Shown here one piece after another: positions 8,943 to 18,004 of a stretch of DNA of 64,000 nucleotides (the stretch's first letter is position 1; every line of letters starts with the position of its first letter). The notes below the pieces were generated by a model, which did not search any database, had not been told where the DNA came from, and saw only the letters and a list, made by a program, of their open reading frames with translations. This stretch comes from G965197405 sp965197405. Its GTDB lineage: Bacteria > Chloroflexota > Dehalococcoidia > Lucifugimonadales > JAGWBF01. The position numbers and the translations under genes are program-made. The DNA lies in NCBI GenBank assembly GCA_965197405.1, contig OZ240206.1, positions 1 to 64,000 of the forward strand. Direction: 5' to 3'.

Positions 8943-11753
8943 ATGCCCATAAGGAATCGAGACGACGCAGTTGAGGTGGAGACCCGCATCGGCCGCGTCT
9001 TTGAATCGCCTACGGGCGAGCGGGGAGCAGCTGTTCGCGCGCTGTTCGTCGAGGCGCTTGACTTCGCCCCAGCCTCCGGCAGCGTGGACCTCGGCGCCAC
9101 TGCAGGCAATGTGGCCTTGCCTCCCTCGGCGGAACGCATCGCCTCCTTAGACGGCGTGCATGTGGTGTATGTCGCTCTGGACACCCAGGAGACGGACCGT
9201 GTGCGTAAGGGGGAGGCTTCCGCTGCCGCCAAGCGGGTCACGGAGCTTCTCGGCGAAGACCTGCTCCTAGTCTTCACAAACACGTCCGCGAGCCAACTGC
9301 ACTTCGTCTACCCCGGTTTCGAGGGGGCGCGGCCAATCCTGCGCCGCATGGTGGTGGAGCGGGACCTCCCCCGACGTACTGCCGTCCAGCAGGTCTCCAA
9401 CATCTACTGGAACCTCCGGGAGCGTGACAGCATCTGGCTGGCCCTGGACCATGCCTTCGATGTTGAACCCGTTACCAAGGAGTTCTTCGCGGAGTACAAG
9501 CGGGTCTTCGAGGCAGCGGAAAGCTATGTCTCCGGCTTTGGCGAGGACGTTGAGACCAAGCGGCGATTCGTCCAGACCCTCTTCAACCGGCTCATGTTCA
9601 TCTACTTCCTGTCGCGGAAGGGCTGGCTCACCTTCAAGGGCGACAAGGACTATCTCAACGCCCTGTGGCAGGACTATGGCCTCAATTCCGAACAGGCCAA
9701 CTTCTACCGTGACCGGCTTGAGCACCTATTCTTCTTCGGACTGAACAACCCCCAGTCTCGTGACCTGAACTTCAAGGGTAGCTACATGGTTTCGGTCTTC
9801 GGCGATGTGCCGTTTCTCAACGGCGGACTGTTCGACCGCTTCAACTTCACCGTTTTGGAGTCCACGCCCTTTGACGTGGAGGTGGCAGTGGACCCGGAGA
9901 TGCTGGGCAAGGTCTTCGAGGAACTGGTCACTGGCCGCCACGACTCCGGCGCGTACTACACGCCCCGTCCCGTCGTCTCCTTCATGTGCCGCGAGGCGCT
10001 CAAGGGATACCTAGAAAGCCAGGACGCCGGAGTCACGCCGGGGGCCATCGCCCGCTTTGTGGACGAGCGTGACACGTCGGGCATCTCGGTAGCGTCGGCC
10101 CGCAAGGTGGCCCAGGCCTTGGACGAGGTGACCGTAGTCGATCCCGCCTGCGGCTCTGGGGCCTATCTTCTCGGCATGATGCAGGAGCTAGTGGAGTTGC
10201 AGACTGCCCTGTTCAACGTGGGCGTGGACCCCAAGGGCCTCTACGACCTGAATATGCACGTCATCCAGCGCAACCTCTACGGTGTGGACATCGACGACTT
10301 CGCGGTCAACATCGCCATGCTGCGGCTGTGGCTATCCCTGGCCATCGAGTATGAGGGTATCGTGCCGCCGCCTCTGCCCAACCTGGACTTCAAGGTGCTT
10401 TGCGGCGACAGCCTGCTAGGGCCGGATCCGAGCGCAGGCATAGAGGCACAGGGCACCCTGGGCCAGGATATGGAGCAGTTCCAACGGCTGGGCCGACTGA
10501 AGGCCGACTATATGCGGGCCTCCCTGGGCCCGGACAAGGAACGGCTACGGCAGCAGATTGATAGGCTGACCGACAAGATACGCCAAGCCCTAGGCGTGTC
10601 GGCCATTGTCAGGGCGATAGACTGGCGGGTGGAGTTCGCCGAGGTGTTCGCGCAGCGGGGCGGGTTCGACATAGCCATTGCCAACCCGCCCTATGGCATC
10701 ACGATTCGAGACCGACGCAGTACAGCAATAGCCCAACCTGACTCCTATACTAACTTCATGGCCTTGGCCACTGAGATTATGCCCTCCGGAGTGATGGCAT
10801 ATATCACTCCCACTTCTTGGGAAACTGGTGAGGGCTTCAAGAAATTCCGGCAATTTCTGTTTGGCAGAATCGCCCTGCGAAGTTTAGTGAATCTTCCTTA
10901 CGATGTATTCGACACCCCATACGTCGATACTGCAATCACCGTTGGGGCTGTGAGTAAAATGCCCCCTAAGTTTTTCAATCTTGCCACTTTCCAAGAACGC
11001 CGACAATTGAACCTAACCCAAATCGCAGATCACTTGGAATCAATCAGCTGGTCAGTCGTAACCAGTGACGCCAATCTACGCTTGCCGCTGTTGGGTTGGG
11101 CAGCAAACTTGTTTAATCGGATTTCAGCGGGTACTACTACGTTAGGCAGCATCGCGAGTTCAAAGAGGGGTATTGAGGCATACAGGTACAAGTTCCTGAA
11201 ACATGAATCCCCTGATGCTCCCCCATTCTTTACGGGGCAGTTGCAAAGATATGAGATTCTTCCGTCTCCTGATAAAGCTTTCGTGGTTCTGAGTGGGCGT
11301 GACAATTCTTATCACCAAGGGGCTAGGATCTTAACTCGGCGAATAGTAAGTAGGGCGAATCGATTGATGTCTGCCTTCACTGACAAGGATTATGTAGTCA
11401 AGAAGGACCTCTATTCGCTGAAACTCAGAATTGAATCCCCTGATCGACTGACTTTTCTCCTGGGCATTCTGAATTCAAGTCTCATGTCGTTCTTATATCT
11501 CAGCCGTTCCTCCTCGGCGACCAAGGACGACTTCAGACAGGTATCCCTGGCAGGCTTGCGGGAGCTTCCGATTCGTTTCCCTGATGAGAGAGAGGATGAG
11601 ATTGAATTCGTGCGCCTCGTGGAAATGCGCGAAAGGCAATTGGACCAAGCAGATGCTCTGGATCATCGTATTGACCAATTGGTGTACCGCATTTATGACG
11701 TAACCGATTGGGAGCAAAGGGCAATCGAGGAATGGTTAGCGCAGCCGGGGTAG
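8943..11753 (+). CDS. Type IIG (Eco57I-like) restriction enzyme / N6-adenine methyltransferase
   Basis: The 936-residue protein has an N-terminal region (1-330) with no clear motif seen by eye, which in this family carries the nuclease. Then follow a helical connector (LFNRLMFIYFLSRKGWL), the SAM-binding motif I DPACGSGAYLLG (about residue 400) and the catalytic motif IV NPPYG (about 580), and a C-terminal target-recognition region (about 590-900). Gamma-type motif order and length fit single-chain enzymes that methylate adenine and cut nearby DNA. Base composition falls clearly after about 10700, just where the recognition domain begins, a sign of domain exchange. It lies downstream of a divergent XRE regulator and just upstream of an AlbA-type gene. 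The start ATG at 8943 follows GGGAGAATG. A BREX PglX-like role is less likely because no other BREX gene is present. Confidence 0.85.
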   Translation: MPIRNRDDAVEVETRIGRVFESPTGERGAAVRALFVEALDFAPASGSVDLGATAGNVALPPSAERIASLDGVHVVYVALDTQETDRVRKGEASAAAKRVTELLGEDLLLVFTNTSASQLHFVYPGFEGARPILRRMVVERDLPRRTAVQQVSNIYWNLRERDSIWLALDHAFDVEPVTKEFFAEYKRVFEAAESYVSGFGEDVETKRRFVQTLFNRLMFIYFLSRKGWLTFKGDKDYLNALWQDYGLNSEQANFYRDRLEHLFFFGLNNPQSRDLNFKGSYMVSVFGDVPFLNGGLFDRFNFTVLESTPFDVEVAVDPEMLGKVFEELVTGRHDSGAYYTPRPVVSFMCREALKGYLESQDAGVTPGAIARFVDERDTSGISVASARKVAQALDEVTVVDPACGSGAYLLGMMQELVELQTALFNVGVDPKGLYDLNMHVIQRNLYGVDIDDFAVNIAMLRLWLSLAIEYEGIVPPPLPNLDFKVLCGDSLLGPDPSAGIEAQGTLGQDMEQFQRLGRLKADYMRASLGPDKERLRQQIDRLTDKIRQALGVSAIVRAIDWRVEFAEVFAQRGGFDIAIANPPYGITIRDRRSTAIAQPDSYTNFMALATEIMPSGVMAYITPTSWETGEGFKKFRQFLFGRIALRSLVNLPYDVFDTPYVDTAITVGAVSKMPPKFFNLATFQERRQLNLTQIADHLESISWSVVTSDANLRLPLLGWAANLFNRISAGTTTLGSIASSKRGIEAYRYKFLKHESPDAPPFFTGQLQRYEILPSPDKAFVVLSGRDNSYHQGARILTRRIVSRANRLMSAFTDKDYVVKKDLYSLKLRIESPDRLTFLLGILNSSLMSFLYLSRSSSATKDDFRQVSLAGLRELPIRFPDEREDEIEFVRLVEMRERQLDQADALDHRIDQLVYRIYDVTDWEQRAIEEWLAQPG

Positions 11754-11866
11754 ACCCTTCAGAGCGAATCGGTAGAGGGACGGAAATAGACCGGCTCGTT
11801 ATACTGAGGAGTAAAGAAGCAGCCGGAGAGGGTGAGGAAGATACTACAAATGAGTGGAGAACCACG

Positions 11867-13219
11867 GTGACCACAGGTCAACCACCAGACTATCTCCAGC
11901 TCGACAGATTCGTTGCCTACCCAAGGGAGGACATTGACGTTGAATACAAAGGTTGGCTGGATCTCCGTGAAGAGAGAGACAGGGCTACCTTAGCTAAGGC
12001 GGCGATCGCACTGGCCAACCATGGAGGCGGATACATCGTCCTAGGATTTGACGAGTCCCAGCAAACTCTTCGTTCGGTAGTACGGCCACCGGATATTCCA
12101 GAAACTACGCAGGACGCTGTGAACGCAGCTATCAGGCGGTACGCAGACCCTGAGTACCACTGTCAGTTGTACGCCATTGTCCATCCACACTCAGGCGTCA
12201 TCCACCCGGTTATCCGGATTCCCAGCGGCGACGTGCCAGTCATGTCAAAGCGTAGTCAGACAGATTCGGGCATGTCTCAATACAAGCTCTATGTGCGAAA
12301 GCCTGGGCCTCGTAGCGAAGAGCCCCACACAGCCGAGGAGTGGCGACGATTGGTCGACCGCAGCATCAGAGCAAGACGCGAAGATTTGTTGGACGCGGTA
12401 CGCTCAATCTTTCTGGGCCAAACCGAGGCTCAAGTTTGGTCTCCTGAACCGATGGATGCTCTCGCACACTATTGCACCACCGCCTATGAGCGTTGGAAGG
12501 AGGTTGTATCAATCCTCCCTACCGACGCACCGGCTCGATTCCCATTAGGCTACTACGAATTGGGCTTTGCTCTGGTTGGTGCGACTCCTATTACCCTTCC
12601 CCAACTTGACAAGCGACTTGCTGCCGCAAGAAGCATAGCGTTCTCGGGGTGGCCTCCATTCTTGGAAATGGATGCAGAGTGGGCACCGTATCCCTACGAC
12701 GGCTTCATTGAGGCGTGGGTAGGTCGACCAACTGACCGCCAAATCTGGAACGATCCATTCCACGCAGATTTCTGGCGCGCCTCAGTTGACGGAATGCTCT
12801 ACACGATTAGGGGATACATCGAAGATGGCGAGTTGGCAGAACACCGTAAGCGCCCACCCGGCACGGAGTTCACTAACTCGGTTCCGTGCATAAAGATTGC
12901 GGAGGGACTACTATTTGCCAGTCGTCTGGCAGCCGAGTACGAGGGTGTCGAACAGATTGTGTTGCGGTGCCGTTTCACTGGCTTGAAGGGACGCTCGCTC
13001 CTATTGGTCGATCATCCAGCACCCTTCATAGACATTGGTCCTGTAATCCACGATCCCGAAGTGATATTGACAGGGCAGGTCTCTATTCAGCAAGTTCATG
13101 ATAACCTGACTGAAGTCATCCATAGTCTTGCGAGGCCGCTATATGAGCGATTCGGCTTTTATGAGATTCCCATCAGTCACGTTCAAAGCATGCTGATGAA
13201 GACGAGACGATACCGGTGA
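11867..13219 (+). CDS. AlbA_2/Schlafen-type putative DNA- or RNA-binding protein
   Basis: The frame is open from 11708, overlapping the methyltransferase end, but recognisable protein begins with residues around DIDVEYKGWLDLREERDRATLAKAAIALANHGGGYIVLGFDE, the AlbA_2 (divergent AAA-4/Schlafen core) signature. I therefore prefer the GTG at 11867, which is preceded by GGAGA (450 residues). Upstream in-frame starts are possible. The C-terminal two thirds (helical, rich in Trp and Tyr) are not recognised. AlbA_2 proteins occur in defence islands, often beside methyltransferases. The close spacing here suggests it is the partner of the type IIG enzyme. Confidence 0.65.
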   Translation: MTTGQPPDYLQLDRFVAYPREDIDVEYKGWLDLREERDRATLAKAAIALANHGGGYIVLGFDESQQTLRSVVRPPDIPETTQDAVNAAIRRYADPEYHCQLYAIVHPHSGVIHPVIRIPSGDVPVMSKRSQTDSGMSQYKLYVRKPGPRSEEPHTAEEWRRLVDRSIRARREDLLDAVRSIFLGQTEAQVWSPEPMDALAHYCTTAYERWKEVVSILPTDAPARFPLGYYELGFALVGATPITLPQLDKRLAAARSIAFSGWPPFLEMDAEWAPYPYDGFIEAWVGRPTDRQIWNDPFHADFWRASVDGMLYTIRGYIEDGELAEHRKRPPGTEFTNSVPCIKIAEGLLFASRLAAEYEGVEQIVLRCRFTGLKGRSLLLVDHPAPFIDIGPVIHDPEVILTGQVSIQQVHDNLTEVIHSLARPLYERFGFYEIPISHVQSMLMKTRRYR

Positions 13220-13271
13220 ATGCGGCATCAGTAAGGAGAGGCCTAATCCAACTGTAGAGAAAGGGCGAAGC

Positions 13272-13550
13272 ATGATTACAAACGTCAAAGCCAGGTATGC
13301 GAATGGCGTCCTTACGCCACTTGAGCCCCTCGACCTGGAAGAGGGCGCGGAGGTGATGGTATCGGTGGAGGGCGCCCCCGGGGGAGTGTCGGAGGAGACG
13401 CCGGCGTCGAAGCAAGGGCTAGCGGGGATTGTGGAGCGGGTCCTAGAGATGCAGAAGGATATTCCGCCGGAGGCGTGGGACGACCTCCCCGCTGACCTGG
13501 CCAAGAACAAGAAACACTATCTCTACGGTCATCCCAAGGAAGAGGACTAA
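13272..13550 (+). CDS. Antitoxin of a PIN toxin pair (AF2212/DUF104-like N-terminus)
   Basis: The 92-residue product starts ITNVKARYANGVLTPLEPLDLEEGAEVMVSV, the short beta hairpin typical of AF2212-like antitoxins. It continues with a Gly/Pro linker and an acidic C-terminal region that likely wraps around the toxin. Its TAA shares one base with the ATG of the PIN gene, the standard antitoxin-first arrangement. AGAAAGGG upstream serves as ribosome site. Confidence 0.8.
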   Translation: MITNVKARYANGVLTPLEPLDLEEGAEVMVSVEGAPGGVSEETPASKQGLAGIVERVLEMQKDIPPEAWDDLPADLAKNKKHYLYGHPKEED

Positions 13551-13972
13551 TGAGTGTCGTCTTCGCTGATGCGGGTTACTGGATAGCTCTATGGAATCTC
13601 AGAGACACTCTGCACCCAAGGGCAGTCAGCGTTGCCGATGGCCTAAGGACAACTACCGTCGTGACAACCCACATGGTCTTGACTGAGACACTTGACGCTA
13701 TGGCGGGCATGGGGGAATTCCGTCGAAGATTGGCAATACGGATGATTCACGACCTGGAGGCCGACCCGTACGTTGAGGTCGTCGAGCAGACGGGGGCGCA
13801 GTTCAGAGCTGCGGTGGAGCGGTACGCCGCTCGCAGTGACCAGAGGTGGAGCCTGACGGACTGCGCCAGCTTCCTGGTCATGGAGGAGCGCGGCATCACC
13901 GAGGCGCTGGCCTACGACCGGGACTTCGAGCAGGCGGGCTTCGTCGCCCTGCTGAGAGGGGGACAGGCATGA
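13550..13972 (+). CDS. PIN-domain ribonuclease toxin (VapC-like)
   Basis: The 140-residue PIN protein shows the acidic residues expected for metal binding: Asp in VFADAGYWIAL, Glu in MVLTETLDAM, Asp in WSLTDCASFLVM and Asp in EALAYDRDFEQAGF. PIN toxins cut RNA (tRNA or rRNA) when their antitoxin is lost. It overlaps the antitoxin stop by one base and is followed after four bases by the PLD-helicase gene, so the pair sits within a run of defence genes. Confidence 0.85.
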   Translation: MSVVFADAGYWIALWNLRDTLHPRAVSVADGLRTTTVVTTHMVLTETLDAMAGMGEFRRRLAIRMIHDLEADPYVEVVEQTGAQFRAAVERYAARSDQRWSLTDCASFLVMEERGITEALAYDRDFEQAGFVALLRGGQA

Positions 13973-13976
13973 TGCC

Positions 13977-15240
13977 ATGTCACTGCTTCCCTGCAGGTGC
14001 AACCCGTTGAATATCCTGCACTCCACGACGGACCCCACGCTGCTGGCTCGCCTGAAGGACATGCTGGGCAGTTCCGCCAGGGCCGACATCGCTGTCGGCT
14101 ACTTCTTCATCGGCGGCTTCGGGGCAGTCGCCGACGACCTGGCGCGGCTGGACAAGGTGCGCATTCTGGTGGGGCGCACAGACCGGCAGGTGCTGGAGGA
14201 GGTCGCCCTAGGCCTTCCGCAGAACCAGGCCCTGCGCGCTCGACTGGATGCTGACGCTCTGGTGCGGCGCAGCCAGCGAAGCCAGATAGCCCAGGAGACC
14301 GTCGCCCGTGTCGCAGAGGGCGTGGCCGTGCTCCCCCAGGAACAGGGTACAGAGGCCGCTGTCTCGAAGCTGAGGGACATGGTGGCCCTCGGCAAGGTAG
14401 AGGTGCGGGCCTACCTGCGGAGCCCTCTCCACGCCAAGGCATACCTCTGCTGGTACGACAACCATGCCGAACCCGGAGCGGCGGTGGTCGGCTCGTCCAA
14501 CCTCACTCTCGCCGGGTTCACTGGCAACACTGAGCTCAACGTGCGCGTCACCGGCGACGCGGAGATGGCGGCCCTGCGCGAATGGTTCGACGCGCTGTGG
14601 GGAGACTCGGAGGACATCGGCGCCGCTCTCATAACCGAATTGGAACGGTCGTGGGTCCTGGCCAAAACCCCGCCGTACCACGTGTATCTAAAGGCACTTT
14701 ACGAACTCTACTACACCGGCGTGGGAGGCGGGGAACTGACAGTTTCGCCACGGGACCAGGAGCTGGCCAACTTTCAGTTGGACGCAGTGCGCCGCGGGCT
14801 GTCCATGATAGAGGCTTACGGGGGTTGCTACATCGGCGACGTGGTGGGCCTGGGTAAGACCTTCATCGGCGCGGAGCTGCTGCGCCAGCTTCGGGTGAGC
14901 TACCCGAACGAGGGGCCGCCGCTCATTCTCTGCCCGGCCAGACTGAAGCCCATGTGGGAAGTGTTCAACGAGCGGTTCGCCTTGGGGGCGGAAGTCGTCT
15001 CCCACAACATGATCGCCGCCCCCGCCGAAGCTGAGTTCGACGAGGAGCTGGGGCGCTACGTGGACACTGCTCAGCCCGGGCACGGCATCGTCCTTGAGCA
15101 AACGTACCGCAATCGCGGCGGTGCTGGTGGACGAGGCGCACAACTTCCGCAACATCAACCGCCGTTCCAGAGGGCTAATCGGCTACTTGGAATCGAGCGA
15201 CCACAAAGTGATCCTCCTCAGCGCCACGCCGCAGAACCTA
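13977..15240 (+). pseudogene. PLD-nuclease/superfamily 2 helicase, frameshifted and truncated by IS630
   Basis: The N-terminal part is a phospholipase-D-like nuclease (SPLHAKAYL near residue 150, then GSSNLTLAGFTGNTELNV). It is followed by a helicase core with Walker A GDVVGLGKTFIG (about 292) and motif Ia CPARLKPMW. Near 15110 the frame shifts by one base. The Walker B/DEAH motif VLVDEAHNFRN and motif III LLSATPQN are read only in the next frame (up to 15240), where the IS630 starts. The sequence beyond the IS does not resume the helicase, so the C-terminal half is deleted. Full-length homologues of about 1000 residues occur in defence islands. Here the gene is dead through two lesions. Confidence 0.75.
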
Positions 15241-16485
15241 GTAGTCAGTCATGTTTGGAATCGAAGGGATAGAGGCGGTGTAATTTGGTTCGGGCATCCT
15301 GAGTCTTGAACCGCCAGTTGATGGTGACCCGCGCCTCGTTTCGCTCCTGCACCGAGGCCCCGACTTCCCGTTGGAGCGATTCTGCGTCGGGGAGCCGCTG
15401 CTTCAGACAGGAGCGGGATAGCACGCTGAACTCGATCTCCGCCATGTTCAGCCAACTGCCGTGCTTGGGCGTATAGTGGAACTCCAGCCGTTTAGCTATC
15501 CGCCGGGCTTCCGGCGCGGGGAAGGTCTCGTACAACGAAGCGAGGCGATGGGTGTTCAGGTTGTCCAGCACCACCCGCACCACCTCGACCTCCGGGTAGG
15601 CCTCATCCACCAGCCAGCGCATCTGGTGGGCGAAGTCCTGCATGGTGCGCCGTTCGGTCACCGCCACCTGCCGCCAGCCAGCCAGGGGCTCACAGGCCAG
15701 GAACAGGTTGCGGGTTCCCTCCCGCCGGTACTCGTAGTCCCGACGCAGCGGACGCCCCGGCTCGGCAGGGAGAGAGGGCCGCGTCTCGGCTAACAACTGG
15801 GTGGAGGTCTCATCAAAGCAGACCACCGGCCGTTGCGGGTCATAGGGTTCGGCGTACAAATCCAGGACGTCCTCCATGTGGGCCACGAAGTCGGCGCTTA
15901 CCTCGGGGATGCACCACTCCTGCTTCTGCCACGACTTAAGGACGTTTTTTTGAGCCGCTGGCGCACCGTCTCGTGGGACAAGGATGACGCCAACCCCAAC
16001 TCCACCACTTTGCCCGCCAGCAAGCGCAGGGTCCAATGGTCATGTCCTTCCGGCGCTGGGCTACAGGCCAAGGCAATCAGAGCCTGCCCCGTACTGGATA
16101 CGGGGTGGGCTTCGCCCAGGTCCTCCAGCTTCCGGTACCCGTTCGCTTGGACCCGGTCTTGCAGCGCCCCAGCCAACCCAGCTTCGGCAAAGCGGCGCTT
16201 GACGCGGAACACCGTGCCCTCGACCACATCCAAGGCTTGCGCCACCCGGGGCGCAGACCAACCTGCATCGGTCTTGAGCAGTATCCGCGCCCGAATAGTC
16301 ACCCGGGCGGTACTTTTACCAGCCCGAACCAAGTGTTCCAGTTGGTTCCGCTGCTCCGGCGTCAACCTGACTCCGTACTTTTCCCTGACCATACCACCAC
16401 CTCACTTCAACCCAGTCTGTTGCTCAGTATAGCGCCTTGGTTCAGACTCTTTAAACTACCATCAAAAACAGATTTGACTGACTAC
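15241..16485 (-). mobile_element. IS630-family insertion sequence (copy 1)
   Basis: The ends are inverted repeats of GTAGTCAGTCA, flanked by the TA target duplication expected for IS630/Tc1-mariner (15239-15240 and 16486-16487). It is 1245 bp. A related but diverged copy in the opposite orientation is at 49819-51089. Left of it lies the PLD-helicase gene and right of it the glycine-rich protein gene, both cut at the element border, so a deletion beside the element has probably occurred. Confidence 0.85.
15245..16392 (-). CDS. IS630-family transposase (copy 1), two frames
   Basis: The first frame (16392-15898) gives the helix-turn-helix part (TPEQRNQLEHLVRAGKSTARV..; VAQALDVVEGTVFRVKRRFAEAGL) and ends after VRQRLKK. 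The second frame (to 15245) carries the catalytic region: first Asp in PVVCFDETSTQ, second Asp in VRVVLDNLNTH and Glu in WLNMAEIEFSVLSRSCL. The switch is a run of seven A (about 15946-15953), where programmed -1 frameshifting would join both into one DDE enzyme of about 360 residues. An in-frame segment HPVSSTGQA is encoded by a palindromic repeat (16087-16105) that also occurs elsewhere in the window. Confidence 0.85.
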
Positions 16486-16855
16486 TAGTGTGGCAACGAG
16501 GGCTGCAAAAGTATGTGCCCACCCGGTGCAGAGGAAGTCCGTCAGCCAGGGCGTTCAGGATGCGTTTCAAGGCATTGCAAGTATAGAGCGCAAGTCCAAC
16601 AGGGACCAAAATGGGAGCTAAGGTGGCAATGATAGGTCCAGCTCCCAAACCTATCGCAATCGCAACTCCAACACCGACCATTGCGGCAGACCCGGCATGT
16701 ACGGCGATTGATTTTGCGGCGTCCTTGATGGCTTCCTCGCCGGCCTTGTGGCCTTTCCGGTAGTGGATGTAGTTCTCAATCCCGCTAACCGGCGCTTCCA
16801 GCAGTGCGGCGATAAGCGCTGACATGGCAGCAGCGCTGGCGCACTCACGCATCAC
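16486..16855 (-). pseudogene. Glycine-zipper membrane-type protein, 3' end cut by IS630
   Basis: The first 30 residues are Ala/Met-rich (MMRECASAAAMSALIAALLEAP). A charged middle (IENYIHYRKGHKAGEEAIKD) is followed by a long hydrophobic stretch of small residues (AGSAAMVGVGVAIAIGLGAG and PIIATLAPILVPVGLALY) resembling a glycine-zipper pore or membrane hairpin. After TYFCSPRCHT the frame runs into the IS630 and stops at 16451, so the natural C-terminus is lost. The gene starts 3 bases after the stop of the upstream gene, as third member of an operon 17606-16486. Not recognised. A membrane-acting effector is one possibility suggested only by its composition. Confidence 0.5.
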
Positions 16856-16858
16856 GAT

Positions 16859-17311
16859 TTAGGATGCGTCAAAGAAATTACTGGAACGGGCGGTGAACTG
16901 TTCCCATCCGGTCATATCAGAAGCGTCCCGAGCGCGGTTGATGTCGGAATTCTCCCAAAGGATGTTGCCGGTATCGCTTGCCAGATGTGGGGAGCCATGG
17001 ACTGAATGGATATGGCTGACGTCCTTGCCTTGCAGGAATTGGAGCGCCGCGTCTTCGCCATAGTTGCGGACGAACAAGGGTACGGATTCCTGATAAAGGG
17101 TTTGGGCTTCGGCGGCTGTTCTGGCTCCGTGTTCCGGGCGCAAGCCTGCATCCATGAATTTGCGTTGCAGGCTATCGGTGAGGTTGGCGAAAGAGCCGTC
17201 GGGTACGCCGCGAACAACGGTGCCGACTTGGGCTGCAGTGGCCAGGCCGGCAATGCCGGCTTTGGTCAATCTATTGCCGGGACCGTCCTTCGGCCTGCCC
17301 GGGCCACTCAA
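16859..17311 (-). CDS. Protein of unknown function, possible HNH-like domain
   Basis: The 150-residue product has a basic start (MSGPGRPKDGPGNRLTK), a helical middle (SLQRKFMDAG..; AAEAQTLYQESVPLFVRNYG) and a C-terminal segment with two His (DVSHIHSVHGSPHL) followed by NILWENSDINRARDASDMT. The His-rich loop followed by N-I-x-W-E-N..N-R-x-R resembles the second half of some HNH endonuclease domains (..H..NLVWE..NRSRG), but I cannot confirm all metal ligands. It overlaps the upstream zinc-ribbon gene by 41 bases and is followed after 3 bases by the glycine-zipper gene. The tight packing implies joint function of the three proteins. Confidence 0.45.
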   Translation of the reverse strand: MSGPGRPKDGPGNRLTKAGIAGLATAAQVGTVVRGVPDGSFANLTDSLQRKFMDAGLRPEHGARTAAEAQTLYQESVPLFVRNYGEDAALQFLQGKDVSHIHSVHGSPHLASDTGNILWENSDINRARDASDMTGWEQFTARSSNFFDAS

Positions 17312-17606
17312 AGTAAATGTCTACAAAGGCGTTTTCCCCCGCGCCGATGCGCCGTCCGCAGCGGGCACAGGGCAAGCTGCGCGGCGTTTTGCCGACGCTT
17401 CCACCGGAGTCCAGATGCCGGACGTAGCAGGTGTGCTTACCCTGTGACCAACATCGAGGGCAGCCGATGCAGTAGTTCTTGAAGTCACCCCGGCTGATCC
17501 CGGACGGCGTTTCCTCCGGCAGTTCGGAAAAGCAGAGGCGGCCCGGCAAGATGCTGTGTCGGCACTCCGCGCAGCGTAGGCCTGGCTCGGCAATCATCGG
17601 CCACAT
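17271..17606 (-). CDS. Cysteine-rich zinc-ribbon protein, first gene of an unknown operon
   Basis: The 111-residue product has paired CxxC knuckles: CAEC near the N-terminus, CIGCPRCW in the middle, and CARCGRRI near the C-terminus. This suggests two zinc sites formed by separated halves, as in LIM-like or double zinc-ribbon folds. The start ATG at 17606 is supported by AAAGGAG 8 nt upstream. It overlaps the next gene. No catalytic motif is visible, so a nucleic-acid- or protein-binding adaptor is the most that can be said. Nothing in the sequence ties it firmly to a known family. Confidence 0.55.
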   Translation of the reverse strand: MWPMIAEPGLRCAECRHSILPGRLCFSELPEETPSGISRGDFKNYCIGCPRCWSQGKHTCYVRHLDSGGSVGKTPRSLPCARCGRRIGAGENAFVDIYFEWPGQAEGRSRQ

Positions 17607-17860
17607 CGGACTGCTCCTTTTACATCAGGAATTCGTCAGGGCAACAAGGAGAACGCCTCTCCAGCTTCATCGGCTTGTTCCTCGATCAGCCCTTTAGTGC
17701 CGGGTTGTTGACGTTCCGGTACTCAGACACCAATAAAGACATAGGAGAGGGTTTTAAGTGGATTTACTGTAAGAATTCTGAGGGCTCCGGTTTCTTTATT
17801 TTTTGCTAACAGCAAGATAATCTATGGCTTTGCACCAAAAGTCGGACTTTCCCATGACTT

Positions 17861-18004
17861 TTAGTTCAACCACCTGACTTTTGCTTCAGGTGCCACTTTT
17901 GATTCAAACGATGGGACAATGCCCAGCTCGTGCATCTGCTGAACCAACACACAGACATTATGACACAAACACTTCAAAAGAATCTCGTTGACTTGGCCGG
18001 CTTC
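17861..18004 (-). pseudogene. C-terminal fragment of a DDE transposase
   Basis: The minus-strand frame entering from the ISAs1 border reads EAGQVNEILLKCLCHNVCVL, then VQQMHELGIVPSFES and stops at 17861-17863. This matches, from memory, the conserved tail of a group of DDE transposases (..NE.LCK.L.HN.C.LI..M.ELGI.P.F). The catalytic part is missing because ISAs1 (18005 onward) abuts it. The stretch 17610-17860 on its left has no recognisable gene. Confidence 0.6.

Noticed and set aside
8943..11753. The type IIG gene as BREX PglX
   Set aside because: None of the other BREX genes (brxA, brxB, brxC, pglZ, brxL) is nearby. The length and single-gene setting fit an Eco57I-like enzyme better.
17856..17907. 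Three spaced copies of (G/C)ACTTTTxxTTCA that look like iterons
   Set aside because: They mostly fall within the coding tail of a transposase fragment (SKVAPEAKV region) and number only three with unequal spacing (20 and 18), so chance or coding constraint explains them.
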